DNA from: a bacterium | Lineage (GTDB): Bacteria > Vulcanimicrobiota > Vulcanimicrobiia > Vulcanimicrobiales > Vulcanimicrobiaceae | Direction: 5' to 3' | DNA length: 64,000 nucleotides | NCBI GenBank assembly: GCA_021832345.1 | Contig: JAKBKY010000004.1 | Coordinates: 36,001-100,000, forward strand | In this document: in pieces, positions 35,401 to 45,593 of the stretch | Layout of the letters: each line of letters opens with the position of its first letter | Numbering within the stretch: position 1 is the first letter of the stretch | Position numbers and translations under genes: made by a program | Notes under the pieces: model-generated | What the model was told of the DNA's origin: nothing | What the model saw: the letters and a program-made list of their open reading frames with translations, nothing else | Databases searched by the model: none

Positions 35401-35447
35401 CGTTGCTCTTCGGTCACGAAGCTACGGCTTCGCTCCCTCATCGCGCC
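35401..35447. repeat. Dispersed intergenic repeat, copy 2
   Basis: Matches 13430-13476 at 43 of 47 positions, with the same central CGAAGC-TACG-GCTTCG hairpin. It fills about half of the ftsZ-thyX gap. Confidence 0.75.
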
Positions 35448-35468
35448 GAGAATCGGCTCGAAAATCCC

Positions 35469-36545
<1,077 letters not shown>

Positions 36546-36577
36546 GGTTCCCTCCGTCGCAAAAAGTTGCGGTTGAT

Positions 36578-37792
36578 TTAGTTCCAAAAATCCTTCAGCC
36601 ATCTGCGCAGTCTTCCGAGCCAGCTTACGCCGGCTCGGCTCTTGGGGAAACGTTCCCCTCCGTCGGGGCCAAAGAGCACCAGTCCAATCGCGGTCGCGTA
36701 CTGCGGAGCGCGCAACGCGTCGGTCAAGCCACCGATGACGGCGTTGGGCAGACCGACCCGCACCGGCAAGCCGAAGACCTCTTCGGCGAGCGGCTCGATA
36801 CCCGGCAAGAGCGCTCCCCCACCGGTCAGGACGACCTCTCCCAACACCAAGTCCCGCGGCACGTTCTCCACGATCTTTGCGCGTGCCATGCGGAAGGTTT
36901 CAAGCACCCGAGGGACCACGATCGCCCGTAACTGCTCGGCGGCCACCTCGCGCGTAGCACGACCATCGAGCGTACGCACGGCGTAGCCTGCGCCACTCTC
37001 CGTACCGCCGGCAGAGCCGTGGCGCTGTTTAATCTCCTCGGCTTCGGCCAGCGTCGTTTTGAGTCCCAAGGAGACGTCGTTCGTCAGAATGTTTCCGCCG
37101 ACCGGAATGGTCGCCGTATAGAGCGCACTGCCCCCGGAGTAGACCGCAATATCGGTGGTTCCACCCCCGATGTCCAGCAGCACGACGCCGACCTGCCGCT
37201 CCTCGGGCAGGAGCGTCGAGGCGGCGCTCGCCAGCGGTCCAAAGATCAGCCCCGTCGCTTCGAGCCCCGCGCGGTGGACGCATTTGAGAACGTTTGTCAG
37301 AAAGCTGGTGCCGCCGGTGACGATATGCGTATCGACCTCGAGGCGCCCCCCGGCCATCCCCACCGGGTCGTCGATACCCTCTTGACCGTCCACCGTAAAG
37401 TACCGGGGAATCGCATGGATGATCTGCCGGTCGGCGGGCAGGTTGATGATCTTGCTCGCTTCGATGACGCGGTCGACATCGGCGTTTCCGACCTCTCGAT
37501 CGTCGCTGACCACGGCCACGACCGCGCGATTGTTGGTACTGCGAATGTGTTCGCCCGTAACGGCCACATACGCATCTGCGATATGGACGCCCGCCATACG
37601 CTCCGCCTTCTCGGTAGCGGCCTCGATCGACTTGATCGTCTCATCCAGATCGATCACGACCCCTTTGCGCATGCCAAGCGACGGCGCCTCGCCGAACCCG
37701 ATGATCTCAAGACCGTTCGGGCCCTCGACGGCGACCACGGCACACGTCTTGGTCGTCCCGATGTCGAGACCACAGATGGCCTCGTTCTTCAT
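36578..37792 (-). CDS. ftsA: Cell division protein FtsA
   Basis: 404 aa actin-like ATPase that anchors FtsZ to the membrane. The ATP-site strands GLDIGTTKTCAVVA (N-terminus) and LLDIGGGTTDIAVY are clear, the SHS2/1C domain lies between, and the C-terminus WLGRLRRWLKDFWN is the amphipathic membrane-targeting helix. ATG at 37792 follows GGGAGG closely. Divergent from the chemoreceptor gene. ftsQ is about 3.4 kb away rather than immediately upstream. Confidence 0.97.
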   Translation of the reverse strand: MKNEAICGLDIGTTKTCAVVAVEGPNGLEIIGFGEAPSLGMRKGVVIDLDETIKSIEAATEKAERMAGVHIADAYVAVTGEHIRSTNNRAVVAVVSDDREVGNADVDRVIEASKIINLPADRQIIHAIPRYFTVDGQEGIDDPVGMAGGRLEVDTHIVTGGTSFLTNVLKCVHRAGLEATGLIFGPLASAASTLLPEERQVGVVLLDIGGGTTDIAVYSGGSALYTATIPVGGNILTNDVSLGLKTTLAEAEEIKQRHGSAGGTESGAGYAVRTLDGRATREVAAEQLRAIVVPRVLETFRMARAKIVENVPRDLVLGEVVLTGGGALLPGIEPLAEEVFGLPVRVGLPNAVIGGLTDALRAPQYATAIGLVLFGPDGGERFPKSRAGVSWLGRLRRWLKDFWN

Positions 37793-37911
37793 GTGCCTCC
37801 CAATGGTGAACCCCACGTCGCTCAAGCCCTAGATATTGGGGATCTGAGCCGGAAACCCTACTACCGATGGGGCTGTCATCATTCTGAAGCCATGGCTTTG
37901 CCCCCAGAGCG

Positions 37912-37966
37912 CCGGCTCCTTGCGAATAGCCTGTGGACGAGTCTGACGCCCCCTTAAAGGAGCCGG
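37912..37966. repeat. 10-bp inverted repeat upstream of the chemoreceptor
   Basis: CCGGCTCCTT (37912-37921) and AAGGAGCCGG (37957-37966) are exact reverse complements separated by 35 bp, ending 27 bp before the receptor ATG. It lies in the ftsA/receptor divergent control region and may be an operator or a leader stem. Confidence 0.45.
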
Positions 37967-37993
37967 GCGTTCCTGCCGACGATATTCGTTGAT

Positions 37994-40036
37994 ATGCACG
38001 AACGACGCACGACGCTCGAACATGGGCTGACCTATGCTTTCGGCTTGATCATCTTGATGATCTTCCTCATGATCCCGGTGGCCCTCTGGGCCATGGCGGG
38101 GATATCCAGCCAGGCAGTCGCGCTTCACGACACGATCATGCGAGGCGAACTGGCGTATGCGCGCGTGGCCTCCGATGCCGACAGCCTGCGTGCGGCTTCG
38201 CTCGAGGCGGCCACCAACCCCAATCCAAAGCGCGCAGCAGCCGCACTCGCATTAGCGGAATCGCTCATTAAGAAGTTCCCCAAGGATGCGCGCGCCATGG
38301 CGAAGCTCACGTCGCGCAATGCCTCCGTCAAACCCAAGGTGGAGGCGTTCAACAAGAGCGCGAGTTCTTATGATTTTCAGGCGCTCTCGGCAATCAGTCT
38401 CCTGCAAAGCGGCAAACCCGCGCTGGCGTTACAGCAGATCAACGGCCCCTCATCGAATGCCTATCAGAAGCAAGCCAAGGATGGTCAAATACTGCTGAGC
38501 GCGCTCTCAAAAGCATCCGATCGGAGCTATGCACGGCTCAACTCGGCTCGAAATATCGGTCTGTTCGTGTTGATCGGAGGCGCGATCTTCGCAGCATTGA
38601 TCGCCATCATTTCCATGAGTTGGTTTCGCACCACTATGTTCCGGAGCATCGGTCGCTGCGTGGAAATCTTCGAAGCGATGGGTAACGGCGATCTCACGCA
38701 GAGGATCGGCTGGCACGGCAAGGACCTCCTTGGCCGGCTGGGTCAAGGGATCGACGATCTAGGCGAACGTTTGAGTGCCATTATCGTTCGGATCCAGCAA
38801 GCCGCTGAGACGGTCGAGGCGGCAAGCAGCCAGAATAACCACATTGCGCAAGAGATCGATGTTCGCGTCAAGGACGAACTGGCGGCACTCGCAGAGGCGC
38901 TCACCTTCTCCGGGAGCGTTGCGCAGAATGCCGATACGGTAGCTGATGGTGCGGAGGCCGTCTCGCGCCGCGTTTCAGACATTTCAAGCGCCGTTGCCCA
39001 GATGACCGCTTCGATCCAAGAGATGGATCAGAACCTTCTCAATCTGGCCACCGTCGTAGAACAGGCGGTCGCCAACACCCAAGAGATGTCGGCCTCCATC
39101 GTTCAAGTGGCCGGCAACGCCGACCGCGTTCGCGCCGAATCGACCGTCACGGATCAGCGCGTGAAAGAAGGGCGCAACGAGGTAGCCGCCCTCTCCAAGG
39201 GCATGGGCTCCATCAGCGATACGGTGGCCGACGTCGTATCGGAGATGAAGAATCTCGACCAGGCCTCGCGCCAGATCGGCGAGATTCTCGGCTTGATCGA
39301 AGAGATCGCCGACCAAACCAACCTCCTGGCACTCAACGCCGCCATCGAAGCCGCACGAGCCGGAGAGCACGGCCGAGGCTTCGCGGTGGTCGCCGATGAG
39401 GTGCGAAAGCTCGCCGAGAACTCCGCGAGTTCGACCAAACAGATCGGGCGGCTGGTCGTCGATATTCAGCGACGCACCGGCGCCGTGCTCGACCGTACCG
39501 CTCATGCCAATGGTCTCGTACAAAATAACGCCGAATCCGCGCGCAACGTGACCGAGATGGTGGAAGCCATCAGCCAACGTGTCACGGAGATGGCCCAACT
39601 CGTCACGGAGATCAGCGTCGCCACCACGGAACAAGCCCGCGCCTCGGAAGAGCTGGCCAAGGCGAGCGAGCAGATGGGTGCGATGACCCACGAGGCCGCC
39701 GCCACCATGCGCGAACAGACGATCACCTCGAACCAAATCCTCGAGAGCGTCTCGGAGATCGAGCAGCGCACCGGTGCCGTGGCCAAGGCATCCACCGAGC
39801 AGCAGACCGCCGTGGCGGCCCTGGGCGGCCGCATCGCGCACTCATCGGATCTGGGAAGCCGCAACTCCGAGTCCGTTGCAAGCTTAACGACCCAGGCCGA
39901 CGAAGCCCATCTGGAGGCGGCCAACCTCCAAGAGCTCGTCGGGCAGTTCCGCACCGATCAGCAAGGCTTGGCCACGAACCAAAAATCGCGGCCTGCGGCT
40001 CTAGAAGATCCGGGGGCACTTGCGCTATCATCCTAA
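37994..40036 (+). CDS. Methyl-accepting chemotaxis protein
   Basis: 680 aa inner-membrane receptor. Membrane helices at about residues 14-36 and 187-207 bracket a periplasmic, mostly helical sensor domain of about 150 aa; a HAMP domain follows (about 208-262). The hairpin tip of the signalling domain contains [20 protein letters not shown] and [16 protein letters not shown], the CheA/CheW contact. Signals to a Che array, or possibly to a Pil-Chp type system given the pilus genes. No che genes are in the window. It sits alone between ftsA and ftsQ on the opposite strand. Confidence 0.93.
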   Translation: MHERRTTLEHGLTYAFGLIILMIFLMIPVALWAMAGISSQAVALHDTIMRGELAYARVASDADSLRAASLEAATNPNPKRAAAALALAESLIKKFPKDARAMAKLTSRNASVKPKVEAFNKSASSYDFQALSAISLLQSGKPALALQQINGPSSNAYQKQAKDGQILLSALSKASDRSYARLNSARNIGLFVLIGGAIFAALIAIISMSWFRTTMFRSIGRCVEIFEAMGNGDLTQRIGWHGKDLLGRLGQGIDDLGERLSAIIVRIQQAAETVEAASSQNNHIAQEIDVRVKDELAALAEALTFSGSVAQNADTVADGAEAVSRRVSDISSAVAQMTASIQEMDQNLLNLATVVEQAVANTQEMSASIVQVAGNADRVRAESTVTDQRVKEGRNEVAALSKGMGSISDTVADVVSEMKNLDQASRQIGEILGLIEEIADQTNLLALNAAIEAARAGEHGRGFAVVADEVRKLAENSASSTKQIGRLVVDIQRRTGAVLDRTAHANGLVQNNAESARNVTEMVEAISQRVTEMAQLVTEISVATTEQARASEELAKASEQMGAMTHEAAATMREQTITSNQILESVSEIEQRTGAVAKASTEQQTAVAALGGRIAHSSDLGSRNSESVASLTTQADEAHLEAANLQELVGQFRTDQQGLATNQKSRPAALEDPGALALSS

Positions 40037-40115
40037 CCACAAGATTCCGCCCGCGTAGGGGCGTAAGCGGAACGATTATCGCTCTGTTATCGTTACTCAC
40101 AACCATGGAGACATC

Positions 40116-40412
40116 GTGCGTAGGATTCTAACTTGCCTCACCTTGATTGCTGCGGTCAGCGCGCTCGCGGGCCCCGCCGTTGCCGCTGCCGGAGCCACCA
40201 TCAGCGCGTCGCTCATTCCCGATGGCACGTATACCGTTACGGTTGAAAAGGTCATCGACCCGAAGCATGTCCTCGTGCAGATGTCCAACGGCGTCGAAAC
40301 CACGCTCACGGCCGGTCGGGCAAACGTTGACTTCTCAAGAGTCAAAGCAAACCAGCACATGAAGCTCTCGATTGCCAAGGGTGATGTCCTGGTCTTCATC
40401 ATTCTGAAGTAA
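40116..40412 (+). CDS. Small exported protein of unknown function
   Basis: 98 aa. GTG start at 40116 with GGAG five bases upstream. A signal peptide (hydrophobic about residues 6-22, ending AVAAAG) leaves a mature domain of about 75 aa, predicted beta-rich, with no cysteines. A short inverted repeat (TTCCGC/GCGGAA, 40045-40072) lies between it and the chemoreceptor. I recognise no family. Confidence 0.65.
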   Translation: MRRILTCLTLIAAVSALAGPAVAAAGATISASLIPDGTYTVTVEKVIDPKHVLVQMSNGVETTLTAGRANVDFSRVKANQHMKLSIAKGDVLVFIILK

Positions 40413-40466
40413 CTCGCGCGGTTCGCGGGCACATCAACCAGGGATCGACGACGATCGTCCTTAGTG

Positions 40467-41201
40467 CTATTTGAAGATCAGGATGGGCGTACTCGGGCTG
40501 CGAAGATCGATCGTGATGACCCGTTGCCGCTCACGCGCAGTGCGCTCAAGGAGCGGACGCACGAGCGGCAACGTATGGCTTAACTGCGAATCGCTGCCAA
40601 GCAGCAAGAGCATGCCGCTTGGCATCGTCGCTACCAAACTGCCGAAGTGATCGTATGCGAGGCGCGTGATCCCGATCCCGGCCGCATGCAGAAGCCGTGC
40701 ATCGGCGCGCAGGGCACGTAGGCGAGCCTCACGCAAAAACGCGCCGGTCGCCAAGGGCACGCCGCTAGGCAAGATCAAACGCGGCAAGCCGGGCGCCGCC
40801 CCGGGCGCTAACACGCGCAGATCACGATCCACCAGGACGCGCCGCTCGCCGCTCACAACCACGGCAAACGGGCGGCGCTGCGTCACGGTGATACGCACGC
40901 CGTTCGGCCACCAGCGGTGAACGACGGCCGTACGAATGTAGGCGAGCGCTTCCACACGCCTGGCGATGGCCGTCGGCGACTGCAGCCAGATACTCTCGCG
41001 GCGCTTGACCTCGGCATGCGCCAGGATCTGCGAAGTAGACACCACGCTATTGCCCGTAACCACGACATGCTTAGGATAGAATCCGGGCCAGATCGCCGCT
41101 TCATAACCGCCCACGACCGCGAGGAGAGCCGCCAGGGTAAAGGGTATCCAGAACGGGCGCAGCCGAGCGGGGGGCTTGCGCCGAGCCGGCGTAAGCGTCA
41201 T
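40467..41201 (-). CDS. ftsQ: Cell division protein FtsQ/DivIB-like
   Basis: 244 aa from the ATG at 41201 (ATGA overlap with the HAD gene). A basic cytoplasmic N-terminus (TPARRKPPARLRP) and one membrane helix (about residues 20-38) precede a POTRA domain starting PKHVVVTGNSVVSTSQILAH and the FtsQ domain with WWPNGVRITVTQRRPFAVV. It would link early and late divisome proteins. Unusually it follows dnaE and a HAD gene, away from ftsA-ftsZ and murC/ddl. Confidence 0.85.
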   Translation of the reverse strand: MTLTPARRKPPARLRPFWIPFTLAALLAVVGGYEAAIWPGFYPKHVVVTGNSVVSTSQILAHAEVKRRESIWLQSPTAIARRVEALAYIRTAVVHRWWPNGVRITVTQRRPFAVVVSGERRVLVDRDLRVLAPGAAPGLPRLILPSGVPLATGAFLREARLRALRADARLLHAAGIGITRLAYDHFGSLVATMPSGMLLLLGSDSQLSHTLPLVRPLLERTARERQRVITIDLRSPSTPILIFK

Positions 41202-42013
41202 ACCAACACGAAGCGCTCTATAGCCTCGGCTACGCCGTCGTCGGCAACGCTTCCAACGACACCGTCGGCTACGCTTCGTAGTTCCATCGGCGCATCTCCC
41301 ATCGCGACGCCGAAGGCCGCAGCCTGTAACAGGGGGTGATCGTTCCATCCGTCGCCGATAGCCAACGTCTCTTCCATGCCGATGCCGAGGTGATCGGCTA
41401 CGAACGCAAACGCCGTACCTTTGTTGACTGTGAGATCGAGCACTTCCACAAACTCGGGGTAACTACGCGTCACATAGGCTCGCCCTCGAAAGCGCTCCTG
41501 CAATCTGGCGGCGTAGGCCTGCGCATCCAGGGGATCGGCGATGACGACGGCCTTGGTTGCCTCCGCGCGGCTAAACGTCTCGGTCAACGAGGCAACCACG
41601 ATCGGCTCGATCTGTGCCAGGCGGGCGTAGTGGGCGGCGAAGCCATTGCGCTCCTCTACGAAAAACTCATCGTTGCGATAAAGCTGTAAGTGCATCCCGT
41701 CGGCGTGTGTCACTTCGATGAGTTCCCGAACGAGCGCGCTGCCGAGCGGCCGATCGAACAGCACCGCATCGTTGTTCGGGTCGATGACGGCAGCCCCTTG
41801 ATAGCAGACGAGCGGTGCATCGAGACGCAAGTGCCGCGCGAACGGCAACGCCGCTCGATACATCCTTCCGGTGACGATGCAGCCGCGGATGCCCGCATCA
41901 CGCATCTTGGCGAGCGCCTCGACCACGCGCGGACGAACGGTAAGATCGCGTCCCACGAGAGTCCCATCCAAATCCATGCCGACCAGGCGAGGTCGTCGCC
42001 GCAGCGTCGCCAC
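41198..42013 (-). CDS. Cof-type HAD-superfamily phosphatase
   Basis: 271 aa from the GTG at 42013, directly after the dnaE stop. HAD motif I is MDLDGTLVG, motif II VTGR, and motif IV IGDGWNDHPLL, the C2B-cap Cof type which dephosphorylates sugar phosphates or nucleotide precursors. Longer N-termini are possible in the open frame inside dnaE but add non-family sequence. Substrate unknown. Coupled to dnaE upstream and ftsQ downstream. Confidence 0.85.
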   Translation of the reverse strand: MATLRRRPRLVGMDLDGTLVGRDLTVRPRVVEALAKMRDAGIRGCIVTGRMYRAALPFARHLRLDAPLVCYQGAAVIDPNNDAVLFDRPLGSALVRELIEVTHADGMHLQLYRNDEFFVEERNGFAAHYARLAQIEPIVVASLTETFSRAEATKAVVIADPLDAQAYAARLQERFRGRAYVTRSYPEFVEVLDLTVNKGTAFAFVADHLGIGMEETLAIGDGWNDHPLLQAAAFGVAMGDAPMELRSVADGVVGSVADDGVAEAIERFVLV

Positions 42014-42014
42014 C

Positions 42015-45000
42015 CTAATGCCGGCCCTGCGTTTCGCGCACATTCTCCTGCCCGACGATGCGACCCAACTCTTCCCTGATACGCCGATCATCGCTCACGC
42101 CGCGCGCCAAGCGAACCTCACTGCCGGCAATCTCGGCGATAACCGGTATCTCTCCGGGCCACTCTTCGATCAGCAACGCCAAACGATCGATCGCAAGGCG
42201 AGAGGCAACTCGCACGATCCAGCCCTGCGGGACCGGCGCAGCGTCCCTTCCTGCCGGCGGTAGTTCGAAAGGAAACACGTCGCTTGCGGCTACCGAGAGC
42301 TCCAGCGCCGCATCTTCGCCGGCCTTACCGCCCGGCCGCTCGCGGAGGCGCAGCCGCCCCTTGACCAACAGAATTCGATCGTTCTCGAAGAGATTCGTGA
42401 CCGCCGGATAAAGTTTTGCGAAGACCACAACGCTGATGCTACCCGTAGTATCCTCCAGTTGCGCGATCAGCAACGGCGCACCCGCTTTTGTCATGGTGCG
42501 CCGCACGGATGTGACGATCCCTCCAACCGTGACCACGGCCTCGTCCTCGAGGCAGTTCAGTGCTTTGACCGTGCGAGCACCGCTGCGCAACAACACCGGT
42601 TGAGCCTCTGCTACGGGATGACCCGAGACGAAGATCCCAAGCGTCTCCTTCTCCCATGCCAACATGGTGCGCCGCTCCGGCGGCGGCAACTCCGGCAACG
42701 CGGGCGCAAAAGCCGTATCGCCGTGAGCCGCTTCGCCGAAGAGCGACACCTGCCCAAGGGCGGCGTCGCGACTGGCATGCGCGGCCCCGGCCATCGCCGT
42801 ATCGATCGCCGCCAACGCTTGAGCTCGATTTCCAGGCAATGTATCGAGCGCTCCGCACTTAATCAAAGCTTCAAGCACCCGCCTGTTCGCGAGCCTTCCG
42901 TCAACGCGCCGCACAAGATCGAAGAGATCGGTAAAGCGTCCGCCTAGCTGCCGCGCGGCGATCAGGTTGCGCACGGCGGCTTCACCCACGCCCTTGATGG
43001 CCGCTAAGCCGAAACGGATTCCCGCCTCAACCGCGGTGAAGTCGGCGCGCGATTCGTTGACATCGGGCGGCAACACCGCGAGGCCGCACCGCTTGGCTTC
43101 ATCAATGTACTCGACGAGCTTGTCGGTGCGATCCTGCAGCGACGTCATCAACGCGGTCAGATACGGAAGTGGGTAGTTTGCCTTGAGATATGCGGTCTGA
43201 TACGCAATCCAGCCGTATGCCGCAGCATGCGACTTGTTAAAGCCATATCCCGCAAACGGTTCGATGAACGCAAAGATCTCAGCAGCCATCTTGGCCTCTA
43301 TGCCGCGAGCTGCCGCCCCGTCGATGAACTTCTGGCGATAGATGGGAACCTTCTCTTTCTGCTTTTTGCCCATCACTTTGCGCAGTTCGTCGGCTTCACC
43401 CATGGTAAACCCGGCAACGTCGCGCGCGATCTGCATCACCTGCTCTTGATACGCGGCCACGCCGTACGTCTCGGCAAGGATAGGCTCAAGGCTCGGATGG
43501 AGATAGCGCGGCTTGGTGCGTCCGTGCTTATTGCTGATGTACTGCGGGATCCAATCCATCGGCCCGGGCCGGTACAACGCGACCAAAGCGATGATATCTT
43601 CGAAACGCGACGGTTTTAGTTCCATACATACGCGCTTCATTCCATCGGACTCCAACTGAAAGACGCCCATTGTCTCGCCGCGTCCGAGCATCTCGTACGT
43701 CTTCGCATCATCGTCGGGAATGCGCGCCAGATCGAAGTTCGGATCCGCGGTGCGACGAATCTCTCGCACGGCATCGTGCATTACCGTAAGGTTCCGCAAG
43801 CCCAGAAAATCCATCTTGAGCAGGCCGATTTTCTCAACCCAGACCATATCGTACTGTGTATTAATGCCGCTCTCGCCGAACTTGACGAGTGGAGCGTAGT
43901 CGATCAGCGGCCCGGCCGAGATGACCACGCCCGCCGCATGGGTTCCCGCGTTGCGCGCCAGGCCTTCGATCTCTTGTGCCGTGTCGAGCAACCTGTGCAG
44001 GTCGGGTCGCTGGTTATAGAGCGCCTTTAGCTCGTCGATCTGTTCGAGCGCCTGAAGGATCGTCATCCCGGTCGGTCCCGAGGGCACGAGCTTGGCGACT
44101 CGATCGACGTCAGCGAGCGGAACGCCCAGCGCTCGACCGGCATCGCGTATGGCCGCCCGGGCGGCCATCGTGCCGAAGGTGACAATCTGCGCAACGCGCT
44201 CCTTGCCGTACTTCTCCGTCACATACGCGATGACTTCGTCGCGCCGCTCGACGCAAAAGTCCGTATCGATGTCGGGCATCGAGATGCGATCCGGGTTGAG
44301 AAACCGTTCGAAGAAGAGACTGAACTTGATCGGATCTAAGTCTGTGATCTTAAGGCAATAGGCAACAAGCGATCCCACAGCCGAGCCGCGCCCGGGCCCG
44401 ACCGGAATATCGTGATCGCGAGCGTACTTGATAAAGTCCCAAACGATGAGAAAGTACGAGGCAAAGCCCATCGTCGTAATGACCGAAAGCTCGTAATCGA
44501 GACGCTCGCGCAATGCCGGATCGGACGCTAGGCGTTGCGACCCATATCGATCCCGCAACCCGGTCTCGCACAGTTCGCGCAAGTACGCCGGTGCATCGCG
44601 CGTTGGGTCGACATCCGAGGGTGGAACGGCATAGGTCGGTAGATGAAAGATCTTCTCGGGGATCGCAATGTCGATACGATCGGCGATCTTGGCGGTATTC
44701 TCACAGGCCTCGGGGAGGTCGTTCCACAGCTCGTACATCTCTTCGGAAGACTTGACGTAAAATTGATCCGAGCCGAACTTCAGGCGGTTCGTGTCGGCGA
44801 CCGTCTTCCCCGTGCCGATGCAAAGCAAAACGTCGTGGGCCGGAGCGTCGGAACGAACCAGATAGTGGGAGTCGTTGGTGGCGACGATCGGCACGTGCAG
44901 CTCCCTCGCAAGAGCGATGAGCCCATCGTTGAGAACAGCCTCTTCCGGCATGCCATGACGCATGACTTCAATGTAGAAGCGATCTCCAAAAATATCGATG

Positions 45001-45500
45001 AAGGTCTGGGCATTTCTCTTGGCGGCCGCGGGGTCGGACTTCCGCAACGGTGCTGCGACCATTCCCGACATGCAGCCCGAGAGTACGATCAGGCCCTCAT
45101 GGTGCTCGGCCAGCAAGTCGAGATCGACACGAGGCTTGTAGTAGTAGCCTTCGAGAAATCCTTTAGAAACCAGCGCCGTCAAGTTGCGATAACCCACCAA
45201 ATCCGCGGCCAGCAGGGTGACATGGGCTTCATCACGCACCGCCCGATCGAAACGGCCGCGTGGCGCAATGTAGGCTTCACACCCGATGATCGGCGTCAAG
45301 CGGTGTTCGCGCGCGGCGTAGTAGAACTCCATGGCCCCGTACATGACGCCGTGGTCGGTCAGCGCCACGGCACCCGATCCGTCCTCGGCAACACGCCGGC
45401 AGAGCCCTTCGATACGGCACGCACCGTCGAGCAGGGAGTACTCGGAGTGGACGTGGAGATGGACGAACTGACGTGGGGATTTCGATAGGCTTTCCGGCAC
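42015..45500 (-). CDS. dnaE: DNA polymerase III alpha subunit
   Basis: About 1161 aa. The PHP domain begins FVHLHVHSEYSLLDGA, the polymerase palm has the catalytic PDIDTDF, and the C-terminus carries the OB fold (VTVGGIVTSVRRTMTKAGAP). It is the replicative polymerase of DnaE1 type. GTG at 45500 is preferred: it has AGAG five bases upstream, the same spacing as tig, and the earlier in-frame GTG at 45548 adds 16 residues of unlikely sequence. Leads the dnaE-HAD-ftsQ transcript. Confidence 0.97.
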   Translation of the reverse strand: MPESLSKSPRQFVHLHVHSEYSLLDGACRIEGLCRRVAEDGSGAVALTDHGVMYGAMEFYYAAREHRLTPIIGCEAYIAPRGRFDRAVRDEAHVTLLAADLVGYRNLTALVSKGFLEGYYYKPRVDLDLLAEHHEGLIVLSGCMSGMVAAPLRKSDPAAAKRNAQTFIDIFGDRFYIEVMRHGMPEEAVLNDGLIALARELHVPIVATNDSHYLVRSDAPAHDVLLCIGTGKTVADTNRLKFGSDQFYVKSSEEMYELWNDLPEACENTAKIADRIDIAIPEKIFHLPTYAVPPSDVDPTRDAPAYLRELCETGLRDRYGSQRLASDPALRERLDYELSVITTMGFASYFLIVWDFIKYARDHDIPVGPGRGSAVGSLVAYCLKITDLDPIKFSLFFERFLNPDRISMPDIDTDFCVERRDEVIAYVTEKYGKERVAQIVTFGTMAARAAIRDAGRALGVPLADVDRVAKLVPSGPTGMTILQALEQIDELKALYNQRPDLHRLLDTAQEIEGLARNAGTHAAGVVISAGPLIDYAPLVKFGESGINTQYDMVWVEKIGLLKMDFLGLRNLTVMHDAVREIRRTADPNFDLARIPDDDAKTYEMLGRGETMGVFQLESDGMKRVCMELKPSRFEDIIALVALYRPGPMDWIPQYISNKHGRTKPRYLHPSLEPILAETYGVAAYQEQVMQIARDVAGFTMGEADELRKVMGKKQKEKVPIYRQKFIDGAAARGIEAKMAAEIFAFIEPFAGYGFNKSHAAAYGWIAYQTAYLKANYPLPYLTALMTSLQDRTDKLVEYIDEAKRCGLAVLPPDVNESRADFTAVEAGIRFGLAAIKGVGEAAVRNLIAARQLGGRFTDLFDLVRRVDGRLANRRVLEALIKCGALDTLPGNRAQALAAIDTAMAGAAHASRDAALGQVSLFGEAAHGDTAFAPALPELPPPERRTMLAWEKETLGIFVSGHPVAEAQPVLLRSGARTVKALNCLEDEAVVTVGGIVTSVRRTMTKAGAPLLIAQLEDTTGSISVVVFAKLYPAVTNLFENDRILLVKGRLRLRERPGGKAGEDAALELSVAASDVFPFELPPAGRDAAPVPQGWIVRVASRLAIDRLALLIEEWPGEIPVIAEIAGSEVRLARGVSDDRRIREELGRIVGQENVRETQGRH

Positions 45501-45593
45501 GGGTACTCTGTTGGCTCCATCTTGACGAAAAACATTGTTCGGCCCCACCGGCGCCGCTAAAGTTCCGGGAGTGCTAGGACGTTACAGTAAGCG

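Noticed and set aside
37881..37910. Possible third copy of the dispersed repeat upstream of the chemoreceptor
   Set aside because: It contains a similar palindrome (AAGCCATGGCTT), but the flanking bases do not match the other two copies well enough.
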